Assembly (NCBI GenBank): GCA_030835185.1
Contig: JAUQWL010000091.1
Span: 1-51,375 of the forward strand
DNA: 51,375 nucleotides
Direction of reading: 5' to 3'
From: Solirubrobacterales bacterium
Lineage (GTDB): Bacteria > Actinomycetota > Thermoleophilia > Solirubrobacterales > 70-9
Positions 32,058-45,308 of this stretch are shown here, piece after piece (position 1 is the first letter of the stretch; each line of letters starts with the position of its first letter). Below the pieces are notes generated by a model that did no database searches, was not told the origin of the DNA, and saw only the letters and a program-made list of their open reading frames with translations. Made by a program: the position numbers and the translations under genes.

Positions 32058-33044
32058 GTGAACCTCAGACGGACCTTCGGGTCGATCACAGCCGTATGCC
32101 TGCTCGCCTTCGCAACCTTCCTCGCGGTCCCCGCTTTCGGTGCGGCCGGTCCAGAAGGGGCAACGCCGGTCGAGCCAGGCTCGACGGCGGCCGGCGCGGC
32201 AGCCGAAAAGCAGCAGGTCAAAACAGAGGCGAAGCCTTCGGCGACAGTCTCCCGCGTCCACCTCGGTTCGAAGCACGTCCGTCACGGCACCAGGGTCCGC
32301 GTCCGTGGCATCGTCGAGCGGCGGAGCGATCACGTCGGCATCTTCTTCCGGCCCTCCGGATCGAAGCGCTGGCTCCGGTTGAAGAAGCTGACCCCCGACA
32401 GAGCCGGTCGTTACGCGACCACGGTCAAGGCCCGGCGGAGCGGTGAACTCAGGGCGATCTCGTCGGTCGGCACCGTGTCGAGCCCCCGGAGCCTCCGGGT
32501 TCGCAGCCGGATCTCGGTCAAGCCGGTGAAGAAGTACACAGCCGTCGGATCGGCGGTACTGATCCGCGGCGCGGTCAGCCCGGCCGGCAAGCGCCGGATC
32601 AAAGTCGTGATCGGCGGCCCGGGTGGAAGAACGATCCGAACCCGCAGCACCGCAAAAGGCGGCTTCAAGGTTCGCTGGAAGCCGAAGAGCAGCGGGACAT
32701 ACAGGGTGCGCGTATTCGCCTCCGGCAACGGTGACGCGGCTTCTGACGCGAGTCGCAGGATCAGGGTCACCGGGCTCCGACAGACTCACGCCTCCTATTT
32801 CGGTCCCGGTCTCTACGGCGGACCGCTCGCCTGCGGTGGACGCCTCTCCCCGGACACGCGCGGCGTCGCCCACAAGACGCTTCCCTGCGGTACCAGGGTC
32901 ACCCTCCGCTACCGCGGCCGCACCGTCACCACCCGCGTCGTCGACCGGGGTCCTTACGTAGCCGGCAGGGAGTTCGACCTGACCGCGGCCACGCGCAACG
33001 ACCTCGGCTTCGGCGATATCGGATCGGTCTGGACCGATCGCTGA
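32058..33044 (+). CDS. Secreted RlpA-like double-psi beta-barrel protein
   Basis: 328 residues. Signal peptide at 1-28 (FGSITAVCLLAFATFLAVPAFGA), an A/G/K linker, two Ig-like/beta domains rich in basic residues (~65-150 and ~155-235), and a C-terminal RlpA DPBB domain: ASYFGPGLYGGPLACGGRLS, GVAHKTLPCGTRVTLRYRG, VVDRGPYVAGREFDLT. RlpA-type proteins cleave naked glycan strands in the wall, though some lack activity. GTG start with AAGGAG 8 nt before. It follows a c-di-AMP riboswitch, the known arrangement for wall hydrolases in Actinobacteria, where high c-di-AMP lowers expression. Confidence 0.92.
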   Translation: MNLRRTFGSITAVCLLAFATFLAVPAFGAAGPEGATPVEPGSTAAGAAAEKQQVKTEAKPSATVSRVHLGSKHVRHGTRVRVRGIVERRSDHVGIFFRPSGSKRWLRLKKLTPDRAGRYATTVKARRSGELRAISSVGTVSSPRSLRVRSRISVKPVKKYTAVGSAVLIRGAVSPAGKRRIKVVIGGPGGRTIRTRSTAKGGFKVRWKPKSSGTYRVRVFASGNGDAASDASRRIRVTGLRQTHASYFGPGLYGGPLACGGRLSPDTRGVAHKTLPCGTRVTLRYRGRTVTTRVVDRGPYVAGREFDLTAATRNDLGFGDIGSVWTDR

Positions 33045-33064
33045 TGCGGCCGGCCCGTGGCTGG

Positions 33065-33070
33065 TAATAC
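33065..33070 (+). promoter_or_regulatory. Putative -10 box of the 107-aa gene
   Basis: TAATAC ends 7 nt before GTG 33078. The intervening TTGAGGG also includes GAGGGG directly at the start, too close to act as a normal ribosome site. Confidence 0.4.
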
Positions 33071-33077
33071 TTGAGGG

Positions 33078-33401
33078 GTGAGCAACCCCGAAGTCAAGAA
33101 CCTCGAAGCGATCTCTAAGGCGATCGACCAGCACAACTCGGGCTGTCCCTATCCGGCGGCAGAGGTGCGGATGAACCCGTTCGAGATCGAACGGCTCGGC
33201 TGGGAGGAGATCCGCGGCCTGCCGATCGTGGGCGACCCCGATCTCGGCACCGGCCGGTTCCGGATCGTCTGCTCGAGGGACATGGACGGCGAGGACCTCG
33301 AGGAAGTAGAGGCGGTCGGCCGGGAGTACGTCGCGGTGACACCGGCCGGGACCGAACCTGCTCCCCCGATCCCCGACCTGCCGGATCCCTCGAGGAACTG
33401 A
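33078..33401 (+). CDS. Hypothetical protein, unknown function
   Basis: 107 residues, GTG start. Soluble, acidic, with a dense core CPYPAAEVRMNPFEIERLGWEE, then IRGLPIVGDPDLGTGRFRIVC and a proline-rich tail (~85-107). Two cysteines (~23 and ~70). I do not recognise the family. The well-formed codon use and promoter placement suggest a real gene. Neighbours are the RlpA-like gene upstream and convergent ccdA downstream; nothing about them fixes a role. Confidence 0.75.
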   Translation: MSNPEVKNLEAISKAIDQHNSGCPYPAAEVRMNPFEIERLGWEEIRGLPIVGDPDLGTGRFRIVCSRDMDGEDLEEVEAVGREYVAVTPAGTEPAPPIPDLPDPSRN

Positions 33402-33415
33402 CCCGGGCGGCGTCC

Positions 33416-34183
33416 TCAGACGTCGTTCCAGAAGTCGATGCCCAGGTTGGTCATCCATTTCTGGATTTCGATGTTGATGCGGAAGAGTTCGCCGGTCCAG
33501 ATCAGGATTCCCATCGCGATCAGGATCACTCCACCGATCGCGATCAGCGCGGCGTAGTGGCGCTTGACGACCGAGAAGGCCGTGGTCATGCGGTTGAAAG
33601 CGACCGCGGTGAGCAGGAACGGGATTGCCAGCCCGGCCGAGTAGACGGCGAGCAGAAGCGCGCCGCGACCGGCCGATTCGGTGAGTGCCGCGGCTGAAAG
33701 GATCGCCCCGAGGGTAGGCCCGATACATGGCGTCCAGGCGATGGCAAAGGCGGCGCCGGCGATCATCGGACCGCCCTTCCCGGCCCTCTCGATCAGAGCG
33801 TCCGGTCGCCATTCCTTGTTCAGCTTGACGACGAAGAACGAAGCTACGAAGAGCACCCCCATCGCGATGATCACCGCCGCCGCCACCTTGTCGAGGATCT
33901 CGCGGTTCTGGCTGTCGTTCAGGGCTGACCCGATCTTCGTCGCGCTCAGGCCGAGCAGGATGAAGATCACCGAAAAACTGGCGACGAACAGCAGGCTCGG
34001 CACAATCACCCGGCGCCAGCCGGCATCGTCGAGGTCGTCGACCGAGACCCCGGAGACCGCAGAAAGGTAGCCGGGCACGAGCGGGAGGACACAGGGGGAG
34101 AGGAAGGAGACCACCCCGGCCAGCAGAGCGGCTATCAGGCCGATTCCAGCCGCCGGGTCGGTAGAGGCCAGAATGGCGTTCAT
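33416..34183 (-). CDS. ccdA: CcdA-type cytochrome c biogenesis / thiol-disulfide transporter
   Basis: 255 residues, six membrane segments. The redox cysteines sit in the family motifs SFLSPCVLPLVPGY (~helix 1) and AFAIAWTPCIGPTLGAIL (~helix 4). It moves reducing equivalents from cytoplasmic thioredoxin across the membrane, needed for cytochrome c maturation. The track start 34552 overlaps the divergent SDR gene; ATG 34183 gives the normal N-terminus and follows TACGAT by 7 nt. No thioredoxin-like partner or ccsB is adjacent. Confidence 0.92.
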   Translation of the reverse strand: MNAILASTDPAAGIGLIAALLAGVVSFLSPCVLPLVPGYLSAVSGVSVDDLDDAGWRRVIVPSLLFVASFSVIFILLGLSATKIGSALNDSQNREILDKVAAAVIIAMGVLFVASFFVVKLNKEWRPDALIERAGKGGPMIAGAAFAIAWTPCIGPTLGAILSAAALTESAGRGALLLAVYSAGLAIPFLLTAVAFNRMTTAFSVVKRHYAALIAIGGVILIAMGILIWTGELFRINIEIQKWMTNLGIDFWNDV

Positions 34184-34190
34184 GCGGACA

Positions 34191-34196
34191 ATCGTA
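34191..34196 (-). promoter_or_regulatory. Putative -10 box of ccdA
   Basis: Minus-strand TACGAT ends 7 nt before ATG 34183, with no Shine-Dalgarno sequence. Confidence 0.4.
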
Positions 34197-34280
34197 GTGA
34201 CCCGACTCTCCCGGAGCGCCGCTCGACCGAGCCTCTGTAAATTGGCTGATCCGATTTCGACCTGACGGAGGTAGGCACAG

Positions 34281-35123
34281 ATGAGTGAACTCGAACGGCA
34301 GTTGAACGGTGCGATAGTTGCGATCACCGGCGGAACCGGGGGCATCGGCCTGGCGACGGCACGTGCGCTGGTCGCCACCGGCGCGAGGGTGGCACTCGGC
34401 GACCTCGACGGCGAACGGGCCCAGGCCGACGCAAAGTCGCTCGGCGAAGGCAACTTCGGAGGCCGGCTCGACGTGACCGACTTCAGCTCCTTCGAGGACT
34501 TCATCGACCAGGTAGAGGCGGAGCTCGGTCCGATCGACGCCCTGGTCAACAACGCCGGTGTGATGATTCTCGGTGCCCTCGATGAAGAGCCCGAGGAAGT
34601 GACGGAGAAGTCGATTCAGGTCAACCTGTTCGGCGTGATCAACGGGACCAAGATTGCGATGCGGCGGATGAAGCCACGCGGCCGCGGCCAGATCGTCAAT
34701 CTTGCATCCCAGGCCGGAAAGACCGGCTTCCCGGGAGGAGCGACCTACTGCGCGACCAAGTTCGCGGTAGTCGGCCTCTGCGAGTCGGTTCGCAACGAAC
34801 TCGCCGGGACAGGGGTCGGCGTGACCTGCGTCATGCCGGGCCCGGTCAGGACCGAACTGGCTGCGGGCATCGGCAACGCACGCGGAGTGCGCTGGCTGCT
34901 TCCGTCCGAAGTCGGGGAGGGCATCGCCAGGGCGATCGCCGGCAAACAGGCCGAAGTCTGGCTCCCGCCTGCGACCCGCTTCCTGCAGTCGCCGGTGGCG
35001 GTACTTCCGGCCGGAGCGAGGGACTGGCTGATGCGCGCCTTCAACGCCGACACCGTGCTCGCCCATCGCGAAAGCGACCCCGGACGGGTCGCCTACGAGA
35101 AGAAGGCCCTGAGCGCCGACTGA
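34281..35123 (+). CDS. Short-chain dehydrogenase/reductase
   Basis: 280 residues, classical SDR: TGGTGGIGLATARAL cofactor loop (~16), NNAGV (~90), catalytic Ser in NLASQAGKTG and YCATK with catalytic Tyr/Lys (~155-160), then VMPGPVRTEL. The Asp in GDLDGE after the second strand suggests NAD(H) preference. Substrate unknown. GGAGGT lies 8 nt before the ATG, so unlike most neighbours it has a standard ribosome site. It resembles the SDR at 48346-49185, including a shared C-terminal RVAYE/RAGYA-type end. Confidence 0.9.
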   Translation: MSELERQLNGAIVAITGGTGGIGLATARALVATGARVALGDLDGERAQADAKSLGEGNFGGRLDVTDFSSFEDFIDQVEAELGPIDALVNNAGVMILGALDEEPEEVTEKSIQVNLFGVINGTKIAMRRMKPRGRGQIVNLASQAGKTGFPGGATYCATKFAVVGLCESVRNELAGTGVGVTCVMPGPVRTELAAGIGNARGVRWLLPSEVGEGIARAIAGKQAEVWLPPATRFLQSPVAVLPAGARDWLMRAFNADTVLAHRESDPGRVAYEKKALSAD

Positions 35124-35285
35124 GTCGCCGCCGGCCCCAGCAGCCCGCGGGACAAGTGCCTCCGCTTGAGGCTCCGGTATCCTCCCTGAGCGGTTCGGTA
35201 CCCAGCGGAGGATGACCGGGGCCGGGGAGTGCCGTCAGATTGACCAACCATCGACAGCCGCGCCAGGCTTGGAAAGCGCGACAGA

Positions 35286-39857
<4,572 letters not shown>

Positions 39858-39858
39858 A

Positions 39859-41427
39859 ATGGGCAAACTCGGTGGCTTCCTCGAAATCACAAGGGTCGGC
39901 ATCCCTTACCGTGACCCTGCTCAGCGCATCGGCGACTACAGCGAATTCGTCATCCACAGGAGCGATGAGGAACTGGCCGACCAGGGCGCGCGCTGCATGG
40001 ACTGTGGCGTGCCCTTCTGCCACAACGGCTGTCCGCTGGGCAACCTGATCCCGGACTGGAACGACCTCGTCTACCGCGGCCGCTGGCAGGACGCCATCCG
40101 CCAGCTCCACGCGACCAACAACTTCCCCGACTTCACCGGGAGGCTCTGCCCGGCACCGTGCGAGGCCGCCTGCGTTCTGGAAATCCGCGAGAACGAGGCG
40201 GTGACGATCAAGCAGATCGAAGAGAACATCATCGACCGCGCCTGGAAGGAAGGCTGGGTCAAACCCGAACCCCCGAAGCGCGAGACGGGCCATCGGGTTG
40301 CCGTCGTCGGTTCCGGGCCGGCCGGCATGGCCGCGGCCCAGCAGCTCCGGCGCACGGGACACAGGGTGACCCTCTTCGAACGTGACGAGTCTGTCGGCGG
40401 ACTGGTCCGTTTCGGAGTCCCCGACTTCAAGATCGAGAAGACCGTGGTCGAACGTCGCGTCCAGCAGCTGATCGACGAGGGGGTCGAAATCCGCTGCGGG
40501 GTGGATGTCGGGGTGGACTACCCCGTCGAACAACTCAGGCAGGACTTCGACGCCGCCGTGCTGGCCACCGGTTCACGGGTCCCGCGCGATCTGGCCGTAC
40601 CCGGTCGCGAACTCGAAGGGGTCCACTTCGCCATGGAGTATCTCTACACCCGAAACCGCTGGGTAGCCGGAGTCGCGGGACCGGAGCCGCGCGCGGCCGT
40701 GCCGGAAATGCCGCCGGTGTCGGCGAAGGGCAAGAACGTGGTTGTGATCGGCGGCGGCGACACCGGCGCCGACTGCGTCGCCAACTCGATCCGCGAGGGT
40801 GCCCGTCAGGTCGTTCAGCTCGAACTCCTTCCCCAGCCGCCCGAATCCCGTCCGGACGACAGGACTCCCTGGCCGCTCTGGCCACAGAAGTACCGCCTCT
40901 CCTACGCGATGGAAGAGGCCAGGACGATCGAACGCGGCGAGCAGGACTTCTCCGTGACCACGACTCACCTTTCCGGCGAAAACGGCGAAGTGAAGACCCT
41001 TCACTGCGCCCGGGCCGATTCGGCGCCACCGTTCGGCCCGGTCGAGGGCAGCGGTTTCGAGATCGACGCCGACCTCGTGCTCCTGGCGATGGGCTTCCTC
41101 CATCCGGAGCAGGAACTGCTCGATGCCATCGGCTGCGAAAAGGACGGCCGGGGCAACGTGAAGGCCGGTACTTATTCGACGTCGGTTCCCGGAGTATTCG
41201 CTGCCGGCGATGCCCGCCGCGGTCAGTCGCTGATCGTCTGGGCGATCAACGAAGGCCGTCAATGCGCCCGTATGGTCGACCGGTATCTCGGCGACCTGCC
41301 CTCGCCGGAAGTCCGCACCGGCAACGTCCGTCCGGCGGACGACGGTCCCGAAGGCCCGCCACTCCACGTGTCACCCGGCCTCGGGCCGGATCCGGGTGTC
41401 TCCGCCGGTCGCGCTCAGGAGACCTGA
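39859..41427 (+). CDS. gltD: Glutamate synthase, small (beta) subunit
   Basis: 522 residues. Two 4Fe-4S-binding cysteine groups near the N-terminus (CMDCGVPFCHNGCPLGN, LCPAPCEAACV), FAD loop VAVVGSGPAGMAAAQQL (~145), NADPH loop VVVIGGGDTGADCV (~295) and the terminal FAD motif GVFAAGDARRGQSLIVWAI. Passes NADPH electrons to GltB. ATG 39859 has AAGGAG 9 nt before it, inside the gltB end; the track start 39778 is within gltB. The last ~45 residues are low-complexity (P/G/D), beyond the usual end. Confidence 0.97.
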   Translation: MGKLGGFLEITRVGIPYRDPAQRIGDYSEFVIHRSDEELADQGARCMDCGVPFCHNGCPLGNLIPDWNDLVYRGRWQDAIRQLHATNNFPDFTGRLCPAPCEAACVLEIRENEAVTIKQIEENIIDRAWKEGWVKPEPPKRETGHRVAVVGSGPAGMAAAQQLRRTGHRVTLFERDESVGGLVRFGVPDFKIEKTVVERRVQQLIDEGVEIRCGVDVGVDYPVEQLRQDFDAAVLATGSRVPRDLAVPGRELEGVHFAMEYLYTRNRWVAGVAGPEPRAAVPEMPPVSAKGKNVVVIGGGDTGADCVANSIREGARQVVQLELLPQPPESRPDDRTPWPLWPQKYRLSYAMEEARTIERGEQDFSVTTTHLSGENGEVKTLHCARADSAPPFGPVEGSGFEIDADLVLLAMGFLHPEQELLDAIGCEKDGRGNVKAGTYSTSVPGVFAAGDARRGQSLIVWAINEGRQCARMVDRYLGDLPSPEVRTGNVRPADDGPEGPPLHVSPGLGPDPGVSAGRAQET

Positions 41428-41428
41428 G

Positions 41429-41492
41429 CCGCAACCTGCCGAGAGCGGTCCCGGAAGCTGTCGCGGCAGGCTTCAGGACTTGCCGGTTGCGG
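41429..41492. terminator. Possible bidirectional hairpin between convergent gltD and nhaA
   Basis: CCGCAACC (41429-41436) can pair with GGTTGCGG (41485-41492), or CCTGCCG (41435-41441) with CGGCAGG (41464-41470). The region lies between two convergent genes and reaches the last codons of nhaA. No U-tract, so termination is an inference. Confidence 0.35.
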
Positions 41493-42696
41493 CGGGGTCA
41501 TCGTCGGCAGGCTTCAAGCCTCTTCGAGTCAGCAGGAAAACGCCGAACAGGGCGCTCACGATCGAACCGGTGAAAATGCCGATCTTGGCGTACTCCAGCA
41601 GCTGTTCGGCTTCAAACGAGAGCTCGGCGATGAAGAGCGACACGGTAAAGCCGATACCCCCGAGCGCTGCGACGCCCCAGACATGGGAAGGCGTGACGCC
41701 GTCGGGCGTCTTTCCCCAGCCGAACCTCTGCGCGATAGCGATGCCTGAACCGATCCCGATCACCTTGCCGAAGATCAGGCCGAGTGCTACACCCCAGAAG
41801 ATCAGGCTCGCCGAAGCATCGGCGAGAATGGTTGCGGAGATCACGATTCCTGCATTTGCAAGGGCGAACAGCGGAACGACGATCATGCTCGTGAACGGGT
41901 GGAGGCGGCGTTCGAGAGTCTCGATCACGTGGCGGCCCCTGATCGGATGAGCCGGGGCCATCAGACCGAGTATCACACCGGCAATGGTCGCGTGGACGCC
42001 CGATTCGAGGAAGGCGAGCCAGACCACCGCCCCGATTATCCAGTAGGGCCAGATCTTGCCGATCCGGAGGCGCTGCATCATGTAGACGATAAGGATGCCG
42101 GCAGCACCCGCCGCCAGCCACAGCATGCCGATATCCCTGGAGTAGAAGAGCGCGATGATCAGGATCGCGATCACGTCGTCGATGATCGCGATGCTCAGCA
42201 GAAGAAGCCGCACGCCCGATGGGACCCGCTTACCGAGCAGCGCCAGGACCGCCACTGCGAAGGCGATATCCGTAGCCATCGGGATCGCCCAGCCGTCGGC
42301 ACCCTCGCCGCCGGCGTTCAGGGCCGTGAAGATGAGTCCGGGCAGCATCACGCCACCGACTGCGGCAACCACGGGCAGCATCGCCTTGCTGCGGTCATTC
42401 AGTTCTCCGACCACCAGTTCCCGCTTGATCTCCAGCCCGACTACGAAGAAGAACAGCACCATCAGACCGTCGTTCACCCAATGCTTGAGATCCTCGGTGA
42501 TCGCGAACTCGCCCCAACCGACCGTCAGTCTGGTCTCCCAGAAGGACTGATAACTCTCACCGAAGGGGGCGTTGGCCCAGAGCACCGCTGCGACCGCGGC
42601 GACCAGCAGTACGGCGCCACCGGAGACCTCGCTCTTGATGAAGTCGGTGCCGGCGTCCCGCCAGCTCGTTTCGGGGTCTTTGATCGGATTAGCCAA
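41473..42696 (-). CDS. nhaA: Na+/H+ antiporter NhaA
   Basis: 407 residues, about 12 membrane segments. Functional acidic residues are in MATDIAFAVAVLALLG and SIAIIDDVIAI (the two adjacent aspartates of the ion site); LMVLFFFVVGLEIKRELV is the family hallmark. Exchanges sodium for protons, driven by membrane potential, and helps survive alkaline or salty conditions. TTG start, 24 nt after the SanA-like gene on the same strand, without a clear ribosome site; the two probably share a transcript. Confidence 0.96.
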   Translation of the reverse strand: MANPIKDPETSWRDAGTDFIKSEVSGGAVLLVAAVAAVLWANAPFGESYQSFWETRLTVGWGEFAITEDLKHWVNDGLMVLFFFVVGLEIKRELVVGELNDRSKAMLPVVAAVGGVMLPGLIFTALNAGGEGADGWAIPMATDIAFAVAVLALLGKRVPSGVRLLLLSIAIIDDVIAILIIALFYSRDIGMLWLAAGAAGILIVYMMQRLRIGKIWPYWIIGAVVWLAFLESGVHATIAGVILGLMAPAHPIRGRHVIETLERRLHPFTSMIVVPLFALANAGIVISATILADASASLIFWGVALGLIFGKVIGIGSGIAIAQRFGWGKTPDGVTPSHVWGVAALGGIGFTVSLFIAELSFEAEQLLEYAKIGIFTGSIVSALFGVFLLTRRGLKPADDDPAATGKS

Positions 42697-42720
42697 GGTC
42701 GCGCGCTTTCTGCTGTCAGC

Positions 42721-43452
42721 TCAACGGCCCGGCGCGCCGCCGGGCGGCGTGCCGGGAGGGGGGGAAGGACCCCAGCTTGCGGTAGCTGGACCTTCAATCG
42801 GAATCCGTGGACCGCCGACGACTCCGGTGCCAATAATGACATCACCTGCCGCTTTGACACGTGACGCCACCTCTCTCATGGCGCTCTTCAGACCCTGCCT
42901 GCCGTAGGAGTGGAGGTCCGAGGTCAGACCCCGGGCGTCGAGCCCTGCCGAGCCGGCGAGAAAAAGTGCCCGCCTCATGTGGAACCCCTGGGTCACCACC
43001 AGTGCGTCACCGACCCCGAAGATCCGGCGGGCCCGCTCCATCGTCGCCCTCGTGTTGAAACCGGCGTGGTCGGTGAAGATCACTTCGCGTGGCACGCCCC
43101 GGCGGGTCAGCGCCAGCCTCATCGTGGTCGGTTCGTCGTAGAACCAGTCGCCGTGATCGCCACTCACCAGAATGCGTTCGACCTTGCCTTGCTTCCAGAG
43201 GTCCGCCGCCTGCTGGATCCGGTCGGCCAGCATCAGGCTCATGCTGCCATCTCCTTTCACCAGTGCCCCGGGAACGATCGCCGTCTGGGCCGGCTGCGCA
43301 TACGAAGCCTCGCAGTACACCTTTCCGCCGCCACCGATCAGGACACGGACGTTCGCAGCAAGGGCTACGAGCAAGCCCGCTCCGGCCAGAGTCGCACCGG
43401 CAAGCAGAAGGCGCTTCTCGAGTGTGGGGATGGTCGGGGCCGTCTTTGCCAA
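42721..43452 (-). CDS. SanA/DUF218 family membrane-anchored protein
   Basis: 243 residues. One N-terminal membrane helix (~13-40), then the DUF218 core: AIVPGALVKGDGSMSLMLADRIQQAADLWKQGKVERILVSGDHG, EPTTMRLALTRRGVPREVIFTDHAGFNTRATMERARRIF and LVVTQGFHMRRALFLAG. A proline-rich tail ends it. SanA/ElyC-type proteins are linked to envelope integrity and vancomycin tolerance, but the reaction is unknown. TTG start, 6 nt after a minus-strand TACTTT box; divergent from the CDF gene with only 47 bp between start codons. Confidence 0.9.
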   Translation of the reverse strand: MAKTAPTIPTLEKRLLLAGATLAGAGLLVALAANVRVLIGGGGKVYCEASYAQPAQTAIVPGALVKGDGSMSLMLADRIQQAADLWKQGKVERILVSGDHGDWFYDEPTTMRLALTRRGVPREVIFTDHAGFNTRATMERARRIFGVGDALVVTQGFHMRRALFLAGSAGLDARGLTSDLHSYGRQGLKSAMREVASRVKAAGDVIIGTGVVGGPRIPIEGPATASWGPSPPPGTPPGGAPGR

Positions 43453-43458
43453 GAGGTC

Positions 43459-43464
43459 AAAGTA
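43459..43464 (-). promoter_or_regulatory. Putative -10 box of the SanA-like gene
   Basis: Minus-strand TACTTT ends 6 nt before the TTG at 43452, consistent with a leaderless transcript starting on TTG. Confidence 0.4.
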
Positions 43465-43486
43465 TCAATGGCACGCTTGGCTCTCC

Positions 43487-43492
43487 TAGACT
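43487..43492 (+). promoter_or_regulatory. Putative -10 box of the CDF transporter gene
   Basis: TAGACT ends 7 nt before ATG 43500; the identical box and spacing occur before the acyl-CoA dehydrogenase at 49225. Confidence 0.5.
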
Positions 43493-43499
43493 GAAACAC

Positions 43500-44426
43500 A
43501 TGGGTTCGCCGGCCGACGGGCACTCTCACAGTCACGGACCCGGGGCCTACCGGGGCGGTGACCGGCGGGCCCTGCTGACAGCCGCCGGCCTGACCGCCGG
43601 TTTCATGGTCGCCGAGGCGGCCGGCGGGCTGATCTTCGGGAGCCTGGCACTGCTGGCGGACGCCGGACACATGCTTTCGGACAGCTTCTCTCTGCTTCTC
43701 GCGCTGACCGCGGTCTCGCTCGCTGCGAGACCGGCCACCACCCGGCGCCCCTTCGGCTACAAGCGGGCGGAGATCCTCGCGGCGCTCTTCAACGGCCTGC
43801 TCCTGCTCGTCGTCTCCGTCTGGGTGATCGTCGAGGCGATCCGCCGGCTGGAGGACCCGGTCGAGGTGATGGGAGCCGGCATGCTCATCGTCGCGGTGAT
43901 CGGCCTGGCCGCCAACCTCGTCGCGGCCTGGATCCTGATGCGATCCGGAGGCGGGAGCCTCAACGTGAAGGCAGCACTCCGGCATGTACTCGGGGACATA
44001 GCCGGCTCGATCGGAGTGATCGCCGCCGCCGGAATCATCCTGCTCACGGGCTGGGAATCCGCAGACGCGATCGTCTCGATCCTGATCTCGATCCTGATCG
44101 CGGCCAGCGCCTGGTCCGTGCTCAAAGAAGCGGTCGACGTGCTTCTGGAATCGGTCCCGGAAGGCATGGACGCCGAGGAGGTCGGTATGGCGATGGCCTC
44201 TCACGCAGGTGTCGAGGAAGTCCACGACCTGCACGTCTGGCAGATCACCTCCGGCTTTCCGAGCCTTTCCGCCCACATTCTGGTGGGTCAGGACGCCGAC
44301 TGTCACGGCATCCGCCTGGAACTCGAGTCCCTGCTGCGCGAACGGTTCGAGATCGACCATACGACGCTTCAGGTCGAGCACAGCGCAGATCCAGCGCCGC
44401 TACGCATCCAGAGTGCAGACGACTGA
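43500..44426 (+). CDS. Cation diffusion facilitator (zinc-type efflux protein)
   Basis: 308 residues. His-rich N-terminus (HSHSHG), six membrane helices, metal-site HxxxD pairs in LADAGHMLSDSFSLL (helix 2) and RHVLGDIAGSIGV (helix 5), then a cytoplasmic ferredoxin-like domain (VEEVHDLHVWQITSGFPSLSAHILV). Exports Zn2+ (possibly Co2+ or Cd2+) using the proton gradient. The track start 43089 is antisense to the SanA-like gene; ATG 43500 fits family and promoter. Confidence 0.94.
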   Translation: MGSPADGHSHSHGPGAYRGGDRRALLTAAGLTAGFMVAEAAGGLIFGSLALLADAGHMLSDSFSLLLALTAVSLAARPATTRRPFGYKRAEILAALFNGLLLLVVSVWVIVEAIRRLEDPVEVMGAGMLIVAVIGLAANLVAAWILMRSGGGSLNVKAALRHVLGDIAGSIGVIAAAGIILLTGWESADAIVSILISILIAASAWSVLKEAVDVLLESVPEGMDAEEVGMAMASHAGVEEVHDLHVWQITSGFPSLSAHILVGQDADCHGIRLELESLLRERFEIDHTTLQVEHSADPAPLRIQSADD

Positions 44427-44490
44427 GGTCGGCTCATCGCCTGCAAGTCGGGTGAATTCCTGCCCGAACGGGAACGTCCGGTGCCGACGC

Positions 44491-44496
44491 TACCTT
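44491..44496 (+). promoter_or_regulatory. Putative -10 box of the exonuclease gene
   Basis: TACCTT ends 7 nt before GTG 44504, without a Shine-Dalgarno sequence. Confidence 0.45.
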
Positions 44497-44503
44497 TCCT
44501 CTC

Positions 44504-45214
44504 GTGAACTGGTTCGAAGGCCGCCTGGCCGCCTACGACATCGAAACCACCGGCACCGACACCGAGAACGACCGGATAGTCACCGCCGCCGTCAGCATCG
44601 TCGGCGGGGGGGAGGAAAGCGAGAGTCGCACCTGGCTGGTCGATCCGGGCGTCGAAATCCCGGAGGAGGCAACCGCGGTTCACGGCATCACCACCGAAAA
44701 GGCCCGGGCCGAGGGTCAAAACGCCGCCGACGCCGTGTCCGAGATCACCCAGGCGCTGGCGATGCTCGTCGCCGAGGACATCCCGATCGTCGCCTTCAAC
44801 GCCCGCTTCGACCTGACGATCCTCGACCGCGAAGCCCGTCGCCACGGGATCGAACCGCTGATCGAAGTCGTCGGCGGGCCGGAATCGCTGCTGGTGGTCG
44901 ACCCATACGTACTCGAGAAGCAGATCAACAAGTTCCGCAAGGGCGGACGCACCCTCGGCATCCTCTGCGAGGACTACGGAATCCCCCTGACCGACGCCCA
45001 CGCCGCCGACGCCGACGCGCTGGCTGCCGCACGCCTTGCCTGGAAACTCGGCCGGATCAATGCGGAACTCGGCGCCTACGACCTGCCCACCCTGCATGAA
45101 GACCAGATCATCTGGGCCGATGAACAGGGCCGCTCGCTTCAGGAGTACTTCGAACGCCAGGGCCGAACCGAAAAGGTCCAGACCGTCTGGCCACTCGTTC
45201 CGTTCGCGGCCTGA
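44504..45214 (+). CDS. DnaQ-like 3'-5' exonuclease (DEDDh)
   Basis: 236 residues. DEDDh residues are visible: D12 and E14 in AAYDIETTGTD, Asp in AFNARFDLTIL (~105), and His plus Asp in DAHAADADALAAARL (~167-172). It is a stand-alone epsilon-type exonuclease, as in DNA polymerase III proofreading or RNase T families; no polymerase or helicase domain is attached. C-terminal ~40 residues (LHEDQIIWADEQGRSLQEYF) match the actinobacterial exonuclease type that trims 3' ends. Target unknown. Confidence 0.9.
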   Translation: MNWFEGRLAAYDIETTGTDTENDRIVTAAVSIVGGGEESESRTWLVDPGVEIPEEATAVHGITTEKARAEGQNAADAVSEITQALAMLVAEDIPIVAFNARFDLTILDREARRHGIEPLIEVVGGPESLLVVDPYVLEKQINKFRKGGRTLGILCEDYGIPLTDAHAADADALAAARLAWKLGRINAELGAYDLPTLHEDQIIWADEQGRSLQEYFERQGRTEKVQTVWPLVPFAA

Positions 45215-45234
45215 GTTCCCCGCCAGACTGACGC

Positions 45235-45273
45235 ACCCGGGGGCCGATCGAGGACGACTCCGGCCGCCCCCGG
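45235..45273 (+). terminator. GC-rich hairpin after the exonuclease gene
   Basis: CCCGGGGGC (45235-45243) pairs perfectly with GCCCCCGGG (45265-45273) around a 21-nt loop, 20 nt after the stop codon. No U-tract follows; it could still pause or end transcription. Confidence 0.4.
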
Positions 45274-45308
45274 GCGAGCCGTGGGAGGGTCCGGACGGAC
45301 GGATCAGC

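Noticed and set aside
32028-35066. 1012-codon minus-strand ORF
   Set aside because: It runs antisense to the RlpA-like, 107-aa and SDR genes and overlaps ccdA in another frame. Its translation is low-complexity R/D/G/P-rich, the typical shadow of high-GC third positions.
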